A stretch of 64,000 bases of DNA from CAWFPR01 sp963817635 (GTDB lineage Bacteria > Acidobacteriota > Vicinamibacteria > Vicinamibacterales > 2-12-FULL-66-21), in NCBI GenBank assembly GCA_963817635.1, contig CAWFPR010000009.1, forward strand, positions 62,001 through 126,000, given 5' to 3'. The translations under genes and the position numbers were made by a program. Below the pieces are notes generated by a model that was not told where the DNA came from, made no database searches, and was given only the letters and a program-made list of their open reading frames with translations. Positions 1-9,400 of this stretch are shown in pieces (position 1 is the stretch's first letter; every line of letters starts with the position of its first letter).

Positions 1-442
1 AGGAGGCAAACGCCTGCTGGAGGTCGAAGTTGCCGGCCCGTCCGTCATCGTCCCGGAACAGACCCGCGGCGGCGGTAGCCTTCGGCACCGAGCTGCCGAA
101 CTCGAGATCGGATCGAAACCCGACCTGGCCGGACGAAACCTCGCGCTGTACGACCAGCTCGAGGACCTCGAGCGTGAAGCTGCGATCGTCGATGTCGAAT
201 ACCCGGAACTGATTGGTGCGGGAGGCCGGCGTATTGAGGTTGGCGACCAGGGACGTTGACAGGAAGCCGTTGAACGAAAGGTCCTCGTACCAGGGTCTGG
301 CGGAAGGAGCCGGGGATGCGGCCGATTGAGCGGGGTCGGCCGGCGTCTGGCCGGACGCCGACGCGACGAATGCCGAGGACACGACGAGACAAGTCACTGT
401 CAGGCGTTCGCGGAGGCGCGCGTGACGACGATGGATGAACAT
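1..442 (-). CDS. Outer-membrane beta-barrel porin, OmpL/bbp2-like (3' end outside window)
   Basis: Reading leftward from the ATG at 442, the frame stays open to base 1, giving about 147 residues with the C-terminus beyond the edge. It begins with a basic stretch and a hydrophobic segment ending in SASGQ, a typical signal peptide. A Pro/Ala-rich linker follows, then WYEDLSFNGFLSTSLVANLN and later FDIDDRSFTLEVLELVVQR. That pattern (an N-terminal strand with a FNGF-like motif, then a long beta-strand before a GFRSDLEFG strand) is what I know from the putative beta-barrel porin-2 family. Function would be diffusion or an unassigned outer-membrane role. The family call is from pattern memory and most of the barrel is missing. 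Confidence 0.7.
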   Translation of the reverse strand, partial: MFIHRRHARLRERLTVTCLVVSSAFVASASGQTPADPAQSAASPAPSARPWYEDLSFNGFLSTSLVANLNTPASRTNQFRVFDIDDRSFTLEVLELVVQREVSSGQVGFRSDLEFGSSVPKATAAAGLFRDDDGRAGNFDLQQAFAS

Positions 443-1126
443 GAATCACTCCGAGAGAGAGAACAGAGGATGAGCCGACACGCAGATACCGTGAAGAGGG
501 CGCCGATCCCGGCCGGGCGACCAGCGCCGCGATCGGAGGAACGAGGGCGCGACGCCTGACCGGCCGAAGATGTGCGACAGGGTCGAAGGGAGTTGCGGGC
601 CTGAGGAACAGGTGGTTCAGCCAGTCTCTCAGGATGGCCAGGTCGTCGTCTGGAGACGTCGGCCGCGGAACGTCCGGCGATGCCAGCGCGGTTCTGTCGG
701 CGTCGGCGCTAATCAGGGCCGGTCCTGAAGCGCGCGCGGCCTGCAGTCGTATCGAGGAACCGACGCTTGCCTCGGCCCACGGCCAGAGCGCTCCAAAGAT
801 GCCGATCAGCGCACAGGCAAAGACGAGAGCCGACCGATGCGCGGCACGCGCGCCCGGCGCCGCGGCGCGCACGGCCAACAGCCGCGCGGACAGTCGTCCG
901 GCGTCAGGAGCCATGTCGCGGGGCGCGCGAAGGACGCCAGCCGTTTGCATCTGGAACTACCGACCGGTGGGCAGGTCGCTGGGTTTGTGTGTGGGTAGGC
1001 TATCGGCCCGTGCTGCGGTTGTCAAATGACGCCGTGCGGTGTTTTTTGACACGCGGCGGGTGCGGTCGCGTGGACGCCTTGACCGGAAACCCTGACTCAC
1101 GCGCCGGCATCGTGCCGTCTAGGCCT
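443..1126. other. Gap with one doubtful reverse-strand reading frame
   Basis: No convincing gene lies between the porin start and the end of the EmrB-type gene. A reverse-strand frame opens at 950 (alternative ATG at 914). It encodes a basic N-terminus, one hydrophobic stretch (ALVFACALIGIFGALWPWAE) and an acidic linker. It then runs, without a stop, antisense-offset through the whole porin start region to base 45. The first ~130 residues could be a small membrane protein, but the read-through into another gene is typical of chance frames in GC-rich DNA. The porin promoter should lie here; I could not assign it. Confidence 0.3.
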
Positions 1127-2680
1127 CTAGTGCGCCCCTGCGGGCGCCTTGCCGCGCGGCCGCTTCATCAAGAGCACGAGCGGAACGAGCAGCACGAAGA
1201 TCATCCCGAGCAGCCGGAAGAGATCGACGAACGACACCATGGCCGCCTGGCGGGCGACGGCGCCGAATATAGCGGCGTAGGCGCGCTGGGCGGCGGTCAC
1301 CGGATCGGAGCCTGACGCCAGGAAGCCCTGGCGCGCCGATTCGAGCGCGTGCTGGGCGGTCGGCGAATACGCGGTGACGTGGCTGCCGAGCACGTTGATG
1401 TACTCCTGCTGCTTGCGTGCGAGCAGCGTGCCGGTGGTCGCGATGCCGACGCTGCCTCCGAGATTGCGCATCAGGTTGAAGAGGCTCGTCGCGTTCCCCA
1501 TCCGTTCTTTCGGGATCGGATCCATGCTGATCGTCGTCAGCGGCACGAAGAGCATCGACAGACCCAGGCCCTGGAAGAACTGCGGCCAGAAGATATCCCA
1601 GTAGCCGGCGTTCAGATTCAGCTCGCCAAGCCAGAACAACGTCAGCGCCCCGAGCACGAGGCCCGCGGTCACCATTTTGCGTGCGTCGATCTTTCCGATC
1701 AGCAGGCCGATGACGGGCATGCCGATGAGCGACCCCAGCCCGCGCGGCGCCATCGCGATCCCCGCCTCCAGCGACGAGTACCCCAGCAGGGTCTGGAGCA
1801 TGATCGGCAGCAGCACGAGGCTCCCGTAGAGCACGAAGCCAAGCGTCGTCATCAGGAACACGCCCGTGGCGTAGCTCCGCAGCTTGAAGACGCGCAGATC
1901 GACGACCGGGTGCTCCGTGAACCACTCGCGTGCGAGAAACGCGACCACTCCGCACCCCGATGTCACGACGAGCGTCGTGATGAAGGGCGACGACAACCAG
2001 TCGTGCTGTTGTCCAAGGTCGAGTGCCAGCTGCAGCGAGCCGACCCACAGGGCGAGCAGGCCGATGCCGATGTAGTCGATGCTCTGGGTCTCGCGCCGAA
2101 GGTAGGGCGGGTCCCACACGTAGAGGCTCGTCATGATCAGCGAGACGATGCCCACCGGCAGGTTGATGTAGAAGACCCACCGCCAGCTGTAGGTGTCGGT
2201 CAGCCATCCGCCCAGCACGGGGCCGAGGATCGGCGCGACGACGATCCCGACGCCCCAGAAGCCCATCGCCTTGCCCCGCTCGTGCGGCGGGAACGCCTCG
2301 AGGAGGACCGCCTGCGAAAGCGGCTGCATCGCTCCTCCCGTGGCCCCCTGCATGAGGCGGAACGCGACGAGCAGCGGCAGGTTCGGCGCGATGCCGCAGA
2401 GCAGCGACGAAATCGTGAACCCGGCCACCGACGTCATCAGCAGGCGCTTGCGCCCGAAGGTGCTCGCCAGCCATCCGGTCAGCGGCAGCACGATCGCGTT
2501 GGCCACGAGGTACGAGGTGAGCACCCACGTGGACTCGTCGATCGTCGCCGACAGGCTGCCCGCGATGTGCGGCAGCGACACGTTGACGACGGTCGTGTCG
2601 AGCACTTCCATGAAGGTCGCGAACATGACGGCAATCGCGACGATCCACGGATTGACGTGGCGGGGTTCCGCTGCGGCCAT
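1127..2680 (-). CDS. emrB: DHA2-family MFS multidrug efflux transporter, EmrB/QacA type
   Basis: 517 residues, the usual size for a 14-helix DHA2 transporter. Diagnostic motifs are present: LDTTVVNVSLPHI in helix 1 (about residues 27-39), GRKRLLM after helix 2, GPVLGGWLTD (motif C, about 153-162) and SWRWVFYINLPVG (165-177). It would exchange protons for drugs across the inner membrane, working with the HlyD-type and TolC-type proteins encoded just upstream as a tripartite pump. The start ATG lies three bases after the stop of the HlyD gene, so the genes are one transcript. Substrate cannot be read from the sequence; EmrB homologues handle uncouplers and hydrophobic antibiotics. Confidence 0.93.
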   Translation of the reverse strand: MAAAEPRHVNPWIVAIAVMFATFMEVLDTTVVNVSLPHIAGSLSATIDESTWVLTSYLVANAIVLPLTGWLASTFGRKRLLMTSVAGFTISSLLCGIAPNLPLLVAFRLMQGATGGAMQPLSQAVLLEAFPPHERGKAMGFWGVGIVVAPILGPVLGGWLTDTYSWRWVFYINLPVGIVSLIMTSLYVWDPPYLRRETQSIDYIGIGLLALWVGSLQLALDLGQQHDWLSSPFITTLVVTSGCGVVAFLAREWFTEHPVVDLRVFKLRSYATGVFLMTTLGFVLYGSLVLLPIMLQTLLGYSSLEAGIAMAPRGLGSLIGMPVIGLLIGKIDARKMVTAGLVLGALTLFWLGELNLNAGYWDIFWPQFFQGLGLSMLFVPLTTISMDPIPKERMGNATSLFNLMRNLGGSVGIATTGTLLARKQQEYINVLGSHVTAYSPTAQHALESARQGFLASGSDPVTAAQRAYAAIFGAVARQAAMVSFVDLFRLLGMIFVLLVPLVLLMKRPRGKAPAGAH

Positions 2681-2683
2681 CGG

Positions 2684-3919
2684 CTATTTCGTGAACACGG
2701 TCGGAGTGACCGACATGCCGGGGCGGAGCCGGCGATCGGGATCCTGGCCGGGCTCGAGCAGGATCTTGACGGGCACCCGCTGCACGACCTTGACGTAGTT
2801 GCCCGTCGCGTTCTCGGCGGGCAGCAGGCTGAACTTCGCGCCCGTCGCCGCGGAGATGCTGTCCACGTGCCCCCTGAATTCGCGTCCGCCCAGCCCGTCC
2901 ACGTCGATCGCGGCGGTCTGGCCCGGCCGCATGTCCTTCAGTTGCGTCTCCTTGAAGTTCGCCGTCACCCAGACGTCCTCGAGCGACACCAGCGCGAGAA
3001 TCGGCTGCCCGGCCTGGATGACCTGGCCGATCTCCACGGATTTGCGGCTGACGACGCCGGCGGCGGGTGCGCGGATCTTCGTGCGCTCCAGGTTCAGCGT
3101 CGCCTGCTCCAGCATCGCCTCGGCGCGCTGCACCTGCGCCTGCGCGACGGCGGCGCGCGCCTTCATCACCTGGAGTTGCTGCGGGGCAGTGCGCGCCTGC
3201 TGGAGCGCGGCCTGCGCCTGCGTCGCGGAGCCTCGCGCCTGCCGCGCACGCTGTTCGGCAGTGGAGATGGTGGCCTGGGCCGCGGTCACGTCGGCGCGCG
3301 CGGCATCGGCCGCCGCCCGCGCGGCGTCGGCCGCCGCGACCGCGGAATCGTACTGCTGCTGGGCGACTTCTTCCTTCGCGACGAGCCCCTTCAATCGCTC
3401 GACGTCGCGCGCGGTCTTGACCGCCGTGGATTCGCGTTCGCGCAGGCGGGCCTCGGCGGACGTGAGCTGGGCGCGCGCGGCGGCAACCTGCTGTTCCGCC
3501 ATGCCGATGCCGGCCTGCGCCTCCTCGACGCTGCCGCTCGCCGTGCGCACGCCGCTGCGCGTCGTCACTTCACTGATCGGGACGCCGGTGGACGCGGCTG
3601 TCGCGTTGGCCCGGGCATCGGCCAGTTCGGCCTCGGCGCGGTCGACGGCGACCTGGTAGTCCCGCGAATCGATTTCCGCCAGAACGGTCCCCGCCACGAC
3701 GACCTCGTTCTCCTTCACGTGGACGTCCGAGACCGTGCCGGCTACGCGCGCCGACACCTGCGTGATGTGGCCGTCGATCTGCGCGTCGTCCGTGGACTGG
3801 CGCCCCGAGTAGTGCCACATGACGAGGAGCACGGCCGCCAGAATGACCAGCGCCGCCAGGCCGAGCCACTTGCCGCGCCCGCCGAGCCTGCCGCCCCCTC
3901 CTGCTTCCACGTCCGCCAT
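2684..3919 (-). CDS. emrA: HlyD/EmrA-type periplasmic adaptor of the efflux pump
   Basis: 411 residues. A glycine-rich cytosolic N-terminus is followed by one membrane anchor (about 18-37, WLGLAALVILAAVLLVMW) and the barrel-sandwich half-motif with IDGHITQVSARVAGTVSDV. Then comes a long Ala/Gln-rich coiled coil (roughly 95-270), the second lipoyl half with TKIRAPAAGVVSRKSVEIGQ, and a beta-barrel domain. The coiled coil is longer than in minimal adaptors, as in EmrA. It would bridge EmrB and TolC. Its ATG overlaps the TAA of the TolC gene (TAATG), indicating translational coupling. Confidence 0.93.
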   Translation of the reverse strand: MADVEAGGGGRLGGRGKWLGLAALVILAAVLLVMWHYSGRQSTDDAQIDGHITQVSARVAGTVSDVHVKENEVVVAGTVLAEIDSRDYQVAVDRAEAELADARANATAASTGVPISEVTTRSGVRTASGSVEEAQAGIGMAEQQVAAARAQLTSAEARLRERESTAVKTARDVERLKGLVAKEEVAQQQYDSAVAAADAARAAADAARADVTAAQATISTAEQRARQARGSATQAQAALQQARTAPQQLQVMKARAAVAQAQVQRAEAMLEQATLNLERTKIRAPAAGVVSRKSVEIGQVIQAGQPILALVSLEDVWVTANFKETQLKDMRPGQTAAIDVDGLGGREFRGHVDSISAATGAKFSLLPAENATGNYVKVVQRVPVKILLEPGQDPDRRLRPGMSVTPTVFTK

Positions 3920-5308
3920 TACTTCGATCCTCCGAGGAATGTCATGACCGATTCTTCAGCGGTGCCGACCGCCTGGGCGAGCAGCGCCTTCGCGAGGTTG
4001 TGGGCGTAGAGCGCCGCGATGTAGTTTTCCGACGCCGACGCGACGGCATCCTGCGCCTGGCTGACTTCGATGTTGTTCGCGACGCCGGCGGCGAAGCGAT
4101 CGCGCGCCTGCGTCAGCTCCTGCCCGGCCAGCGTCACGCTGGTCTGCGCCGCCTCGAGCCGCTGGCCTGCGGCGCGCAGATCGAGCAGGGCGCTGCGCAC
4201 CTCGGTACTCGACGCGCTCCCTGAAGTCGGCGAGCTCTGCCTGCCGCCGCGCGAGCTGGGCGCCGGCTTCCACGCGCCGGGCCGTCGCGCGGCCGGCTTC
4301 GAAGATCGGCACGCGCACGGTGGCGGCGATGCGGAAGGTCGGATGCGCGCCGGCCAGCGTCTGTCCGATCGTCCCGTAGTCCGCGTCGGCGTGCAGGCTG
4401 GGCATCAGCGACCCGCGTGCCGCCGCCACCGCCGCCTCGGCCGCCTTCACGTGATCCTGGGCCGCGAGATAGTCCGCGCGCGACTCCAGGGCGCGCGACA
4501 GCGCCGTGTCGAGATTCACGTCCGGCAGCGGCGCATAGGGAATCGCGTCGGTCAGCGTGATGGGCTGTCCGACCGGGACGCCAATCGCCCGCGCCAGCTC
4601 GAGCTTCGACCGCTCGAATTCGTTCTCGGCGACGATGCGCCGTTGCCGCTGGTTCTGCACCTGCACCTGCGCGCGCAGCACGTCGATCCCGGCGACGATG
4701 CCGGACGTCTTGAGGTCGGACGCCTGCTGCTGGAGCGCCTCGGCCGTGTCCATCTGCGCCCGCGCCGCCTCCACGCGGCTCGACGCCGCGACGGTCTGGA
4801 GATACAGGTTCACCGCGACGAGCGTGACCAGATCGCGGGCCGATCGGATCCCGTGGGCTTCCGCCCGCTCGTTCGCCGAGGCCGCGCGCGCGTCGTTCAG
4901 TGCGCGCAGATCGACGATCGGCTGCGACACAGAGACGCGCGCGTCGACGACGTTGAACGGGCCGACAATCGAGGGCTCGGCGGGAAAGCCGTACGCCTCG
5001 AGGTTGATGACCTGCCGGATGCCCCCGAAGCTCGCGCTCGCGTTCGGCAGCAGGTCGGCGAGCGCCCGCCAGCGCGCGCCGTGCGCCGCGTTGACCGCTT
5101 CCTCCTGCAGCAGCAGTCCCAGGTTGTGCTGCAGTGCCCGCGACACGGCATCCTCGAGCGACAGGGGAAGGGCCGTGGAGGACGCGGTTCCCTGCGGCAC
5201 GCTGCCAAGGAACGGGTTCGTGCCGCTTCCCTGCGGCTGGAGCGACTGCGCGCGTGCCGGCGTGGTGCCGGCGGCCGCCAGCAGCGCCAGCAGAATCGTG
5301 ACCTTCAT
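3919..5308 (-). CDS. TolC-family outer-membrane efflux channel (frame broken by one extra base)
   Basis: Reconstructed length 462 residues. Signal peptide of about 20 residues ending in ARAQ, then two OEP repeats rich in Ala/Glu/Arg helices (for example LEDAVSRALQHNLGLLLQEEAVNAAHG is split across the first helix pair). The frame shifts after LADFRERVEY. The continuation, reading EVRSALLDLRAAGQRLEAAQ to MTFLGGSK, is in another frame. Removing one G of the GG at 4204-4205 (CTCGGTACTC to CTCGTACTC) restores ERVEYEVRSALLDL, the expected helix. The start overlaps the TetR stop by four bases (ATGA) and the end overlaps the adaptor start. If the extra base is real the channel loses its last quarter; a sequencing error is more likely. 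Confidence 0.9.
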
Positions 5309-5973
5309 CGTTTCCTCTTCGTCGGTGTCTTCGTTGTCGCCGCGCCGCGGCGGCCGAGCCCGCTGCAGATCAGCTCCGCCAGGAAATCGGCGTCTTCAGC
5401 CTGCCCGGCCCCTTCGGACGCCCGAGGGAGCATCAGCCTGCGCGCCACCAGGCCGCGCGTCAGGTCGAAAATCGCCAGGGCAGTCGCCGACGGATCGACG
5501 TGGCGGATTTCGCGACGGCTCACGGCCCTGGCGATGACGGCCTCGAGGCGCCGGGTCTGCCGATCGATCAGGGACCAGAACTCGTCGGCCCGTCCGCGGC
5601 GTTCGGTCACGTGGCCGGAAATCGCCGCCACGTACATCCGGAAGAACTCGCGGCGCGCGAGGAAATATTCACTGCGCGCGCGAATGAACGCCAGCACGGC
5701 CTCGCGGAGGGTCCCGGCCTCTTCCAACGGCGCGCTCGTCAGTTCGTCGAGTTCGGCAAGGCCTTCGTTGAGCGCCTCGTCGTAGATGCACTGCTTCGAG
5801 GAGTAGTAGAGGTAGATCGTGCCCTTCGCCACGCCCGCCCGCTGCGCGATCTTCTCCATCGTCGCGCCCTCGAAGCCGCACTCGCCGAAGACATGGCGAG
5901 CCGACTCGAGCAGCGCCGAGCGGCGGAACGCCGAGAGAACGTCTTCCTTGCTGGGTTTGAGGGCGGGGGACAT
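5305..5973 (-). CDS. TetR-family repressor of the efflux operon
   Basis: About 222 residues from ATG 5973; a TTG at 5982 in the same frame is a less likely start. The N-terminal TetR helix-turn-helix is clear: ESARHVFGECGFEGATMEKI, then AQRAGVAKGTIYLYYSSKQ. The C-terminal ligand-binding domain is helical and of usual size. It is the first gene of the tetR-tolC-emrA-emrB transcript, overlapping tolC by four bases, so it should be autoregulated together with the pump. A perfect palindrome overlapping the inferred -35 element upstream is its probable operator. The inducing ligand is unknown. Confidence 0.9.
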   Translation of the reverse strand: MSPALKPSKEDVLSAFRRSALLESARHVFGECGFEGATMEKIAQRAGVAKGTIYLYYSSKQCIYDEALNEGLAELDELTSAPLEEAGTLREAVLAFIRARSEYFLARREFFRMYVAAISGHVTERRGRADEFWSLIDRQTRRLEAVIARAVSRREIRHVDPSATALAIFDLTRGLVARRLMLPRASEGAGQAEDADFLAELICSGLGRRGAATTKTPTKRKR

Positions 5974-5987
5974 CAATGGCAACCCGG

Positions 5988-6026
5988 AGTATACCGGCCG
6001 TTCAGCGAACTGACCGGACGGTCAGT
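5988..6026 (-). promoter_or_regulatory. Promoter and TetR operator of the efflux operon
   Basis: On the reverse strand TATACT (5988-5993) is a good -10 element, about 15 bases before the TetR ATG. A perfect inverted repeat, ACTGACCGGACGGTCAGT (6009-6026, 8-bp arms, 2-bp spacer), covers where the -35 would be. Such palindromes are typical TetR-family operators. On the forward strand TATAGC (6025-6030) directly follows the palindrome and could be the -10 of the divergent ABC-F gene, so one operator may control both directions. Confidence 0.7.
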
Positions 6027-6094
6027 ATAGCACGGCGGCTGGGTCCCGGGCGTCAGGCTCGAGGCTTCCGGCGTGTTACCCTTGATCCCTTCCC

Positions 6095-7733
6095 ATGATC
6101 TCTTTCTCCCACGTCTCCAAGCAGTACGGCCGGCAGGTCCTGTTCGTCGACACCTCGTTCCAGTTGAACCCGGGCGAGAAAGTCGGCCTCGTCGGACCGA
6201 ACGGCGCCGGCAAGACGACGCTGTTCCGCATGATCGTCGGCGAAGAGACGCCAGACGAAGGGGACGTGTCGGTGCCGAAGAAGCTGACGATCGGCTACTT
6301 CCGGCAGGACGTCGAGGAGATGTCCGGGCGCTCCGTCATTGACGAGGCCATCGCGGGCAGCGGGCGCGTCGGCGACCTGCACCACGAGCTGGAGGATCTG
6401 AACGCCGCGATGGCGGATCCGGCGCGCGCGGGCGACATGGACCGGGTCCTCGCCCGCTTCGGCGAGGTGCAGGAGGAATACGAGCATCTCGGCGGCTACG
6501 CGCTCGAGAGCCAGGCGCGAGAGGTGCTCCACGGCCTCGGCTTCGACGACGAGCGGATCGACGGCGACGTGGGCGATCTGTCGGGCGGATGGAAGATGCG
6601 CGTCGCGATGGCCCGCGTCCTGCTCGGGCGCCCCGACGTCCTCCTCATGGACGAGCCGACGAACCACCTCGACATCGAGTCGATCATCTGGCTCGAGGCG
6701 TTCCTCACGACGACGGCCAGTTCGCTCCTCATGACCTCGCACGATCGCGACTTCATGAACCGCATCGTCTCGAAAATCGCCGAGATCGACGGCGGCGAGA
6801 TCACGACCTACTCGGGCAACTACGACTTCTACGAGCGCGAGCGGGCAATCCGCGAGACCAACCAGGAAGCGGCGTACGCGCGGCAGCAGGCGATGCTCGC
6901 CAAGGAACAGCGGTTCATCGATCGCTTCAAGGCGCAGGCGGCGAAAGCCGCGCAGGTGCAGAGCCGCATCAAGGCGCTGGACAAGATCGAGAAGGTCGAG
7001 CCGCCGCGGCGGCGCCGCGTGGTCGAATTCGACTTCCGCCAGCCGGCGCGCTCGGGCGAGCAGGTGGTCGTCATCGAAGACGTCCACAAGTCGTACGGCA
7101 GGCGGCAGATCTACGAGGGGCTGAACCTGACGATCCGCCGCGGCGAGCGGTGGTCGGTCATGGGACGCAACGGCGCGGGTAAGACCACGCTGCTCAAGAT
7201 GGTCGCCGGCGCGCTCGCGCCGGACTCCGGCGAAATCCGCCTCGGCGCCAGCCTGAAGCTGGGGTACTTCGCGCAACAGGCGCTCGACCTGCTCGACCCA
7301 AACCTGACGGTATGGGAGCAGATTCGAGCAGGACTACCCGCACGAGTCGATCGGCGTCCTGCGCACGCTGCTCGGGGCGTTCCAGTTTTCGGGTGACGAC
7401 GTGGAGAAGCGGATTCGCGCGCTGTCGGGCGGGGAGAAAACGCGGCTCGTCATGGCCCGCATGCTGCTGGACCCGCCGAACTTCCTCGTGCTCGACGAAC
7501 CGACGAACCACCTCGATCTCGCCACGAAGGAGATGCTCGTCAAGGCCCTGAAGGACTTCGAGGGGACGATGCTGTTCGTGTCGCACGACCGCGCGTTCCT
7601 GCGCGGCCTCAGCAATCGCGTCCTCGAACTGGGCGGCGAGAGCGGTACGGACGCCCAGCCGCATGCCTATCCCGGCTCCTACGTCGAATACGTCGAGCGA
7701 ACGGGGCACGAAGCGCCCGGCGTACACGCCTGA
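6095..7733 (+). CDS. ABC-F family ATPase, duplicated nucleotide-binding domains (frame broken near 7324)
   Basis: Reconstructed length 545 residues, right for the ABC-F class of soluble, ribosome-associated ATPases (EttA, Uup, resistance ARE proteins). Domain 1: Walker A GPNGAGKTTLF (34-44), signature LSGGWKMRVAMAR, Walker B LLMDEPTNHLD. A charged linker (QQAMLAKEQRFIDRFKAQ) is the interdomain arm. Domain 2: GRNGAGKTTLLK, LSGGEKTRLVMAR, LVLDEPTNHLD, SHDR. The second signature lies in a different frame; dropping one T of 7323-7324 (CAGATTCGAG) restores VWEQIEQDYPHESIGVLRTL. No membrane segments. It is divergent from the TetR operon. Which ABC-F subgroup it belongs to cannot be told without alignment. 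Confidence 0.92.
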
Positions 7734-7734
7734 A

Positions 7735-7820
7735 GGGGCTTGGGGCTTCAGGCTTGGGGCTTGAGGGCTCAGGGCTCAGGGCCAGGGCGCAAGCCAGAAG
7801 CCAGAAGCCTGACGCCCCCC
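7735..7820. repeat. Short-period G/C-rich direct repeats
   Basis: Between the ABC-F stop and the next gene lie tandem variants of GGGGCTT, GGGCTCA and AGCCAGA. They are low-complexity, non-coding, and look like slippage repeats. No stem-loop followed by a T run was seen. Confidence 0.6.
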
Positions 7821-7861
7821 GGGCGAATCCGTCGTAGTATGGCCCCCTCAGGGAGGGCGGT

Positions 7862-8281
7862 ATGGCTGACATCCGGACGCTGTTCGACAAGCGGAACACG
7901 GCGTGGCGGCAGCGTGACCCGGTGGCCCTGGCGGCCGACTACGTGGACGATGCCGTGGTCACCAGTCCGATGTTCCCGGGGGCCGAAGGACGCGCCGCGA
8001 TCGAGAAATCGTTCGCCTCGCTCTTCCGGGTCTTTCCCGACTGGGACATGACGTGCGAACCGGCGTGCGTCGACGGCCATCGCGTGATGCAGGCCTGCCG
8101 CGTACGGGCGACCCAGCTCGGCGAGTTCATGGGCATCCCCGGGACCGGCAAGCACATCGAGTTCGAATGCGTGCTCGTCATGGAGATCGCCGACGGCCGC
8201 ATCGCCAGCGAACGGCGGATCTACGACTTCACCGGCGTCCTGATCCAGCTGGGGGTGCTGCGCAGCAAGCCGGCCATGTGA
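7862..8281 (+). CDS. SnoaL-like / NTF2-fold ester cyclase family protein
   Basis: 139 residues. The alpha+beta cone pattern is recognisable: FDKRNTAWRQRDPVALAADY, then DDAVVTSPMFPGAEGRAAI, FRVFPDWDM, then strand-rich segments ending FEFECVLVMEIADGRIASER and RIYDFTGVLIQLG. The spaced RVFPDW and GRIASER signatures are those of SnoaL-like polyketide cyclase relatives annotated as ester cyclase. These small proteins bind hydrophobic ligands and their substrates are rarely known. It stands alone between the ABC-F and TerB genes, so context gives no further hint. Confidence 0.85.
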   Translation: MADIRTLFDKRNTAWRQRDPVALAADYVDDAVVTSPMFPGAEGRAAIEKSFASLFRVFPDWDMTCEPACVDGHRVMQACRVRATQLGEFMGIPGTGKHIEFECVLVMEIADGRIASERRIYDFTGVLIQLGVLRSKPAM

Positions 8282-8313
8282 CCCGCGGGTTGGCTGCGCG
8301 ATACACTGATCCT

Positions 8314-8890
8314 ATGTCGTTCTGGAAATGGCTCGGCCTCGACAATCCGTCCGAGCCGCGACGAGCCGGATGGGGTTGACCGGGTCGAGCAGGTCCTGGC
8401 CGGACTGGACCCGGTGAAATCGCGCTACGTGGCCTGCTTTGCCTACATCCTGACCCGCAGCGCCCGGGCCGATCACGAAGTCACCGAAGCCGAAGCGCGG
8501 GAAATGGAACGGATCGTCGCCGCGCAGGGGGGCGTCACGCCCGAGCAGGCCGCGGGCGTCATCGACGTCGCCCGTGCGCAGGCGCTGCGCTCCGGCGGGA
8601 CCGAGGATTTCATCGTCACGCGCGAGTTCAACCGGCTGGCGACCCGCGACCAGAAGCTCGCGCTGCTCGATTCACTCTTTGCCGTTTCCGGCGTGGACCA
8701 GTCGATCCTGACCGTCGAGGACAACGAGATTCGACGGGTCGCCAACGAGCTGACGCTCGAACATTCCGACTACATCGCAGTGCGCGCCCGGTACCGCTCC
8801 CACCTGGCCGTCATGCAGGACAGGAAAAGGACGATCCGCCGCCGGGATGAGCGCGTCGTCCCCCGGACGTGCCGGCCGCCGCGCGGCTGA
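8314..8890 (+). CDS. TerB-like (tellurite-resistance/DUF533-type) helical protein, frame broken
   Basis: The ATG at 8314 starts MSFWKWLGLDNPSEP, which soon meets a stop. In the +1 frame the protein continues DEPDGVDRVEQVLAGLDPVK and ACFAYILTRSARADHEVTEA. Removing one base in 8356-8361 (GAGCCGCGACGAG) joins them into about 191 residues. The body is all-helical with acidic residues spaced as in TerB (ARADHEVTEAEAREMERIV, DQKLALLDSLFAVSGVDQSI), a fold tied to metal-linked stress responses. The last 40 residues are basic and may be natural or due to a second shift. The TerB call is by pattern only. Confidence 0.7.
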
Positions 8891-8935
8891 CGTTTCGTAA
8901 GATAATCAGAGGTACGTCCTCGACCAGGAGATCCC

Positions 8936-9380
8936 GTGAGTCCCATACAGCCGTTCCGCCGGACAGCCGTCGTCGCCGGGTGCCTTCTGGCCCTGGCCGC
9001 CTTCGCCGCGTGCAGCAATTCCCCCACGAACCCGAGCGCCGTCGAGTTCACGCAGACCGACGTGCTCGTCGGGACGGGCACCGCGGCGACCGCGGGAAGC
9101 ACACTGACGGTCGACTACACCGGCTGGCTCTACGATCCGGCCGCCGCTGACCACAAGGGGCTCATCATCGACACGTCAACCGGCAGCTCGCCGATTGCGT
9201 TCACGCTGGGCGCCGGAGCGGTGATTCCGGGATGGGATCAGGGGCTGGTCGGCATGAGAGTCGGGGGCGTGCGCCGGCTCGTCATCCCGTCGTCGCTCGC
9301 GTACGGCGGGACGCGGCGGGCGACGATCCCGCCGGTACTCGACGCTGGTGTTCGACATCGAACTGCTCGACGTGCAGTAG
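8936..9380 (+). CDS. FKBP-type peptidyl-prolyl isomerase lipoprotein (frame broken near 9335)
   Basis: Reconstructed 147 residues from GTG 8936. A lipoprotein signal ends in LAAFAACSN (lipobox Cys about residue 24). One FKBP domain follows: VDYTGWLYD, FTLGAGAVIPGWDQGLVGMR, GGVRRLVIPSSLAYG, and the last strand LVFDIELLDVQ, which lies in a second frame. Deleting one G of 9334-9335 (CCGGTACTCGACG to CCGTACTCGACG) gives IPPYSTLVFDIELLDVQ. The typical active-site aromatic residues are present. It should accelerate proline isomerisation of exported proteins at the cell envelope. The break again sits on GTAC. Confidence 0.9.
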
Positions 9381-9400
9381 GCGTGCGGCAGGTTCGTAGG

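Noticed and set aside
1349..4009. Very long forward frame (886 codons) opposite the EmrB and EmrA genes
   Set aside because: It is antisense to two clear families, is rich in Arg/His/Ala, has no domain, and arises from codon bias in GC-rich DNA.
7735..7820. Possible CRISPR-like array
   Set aside because: Units are 7-14 bases, directly tandem and without unique spacers.
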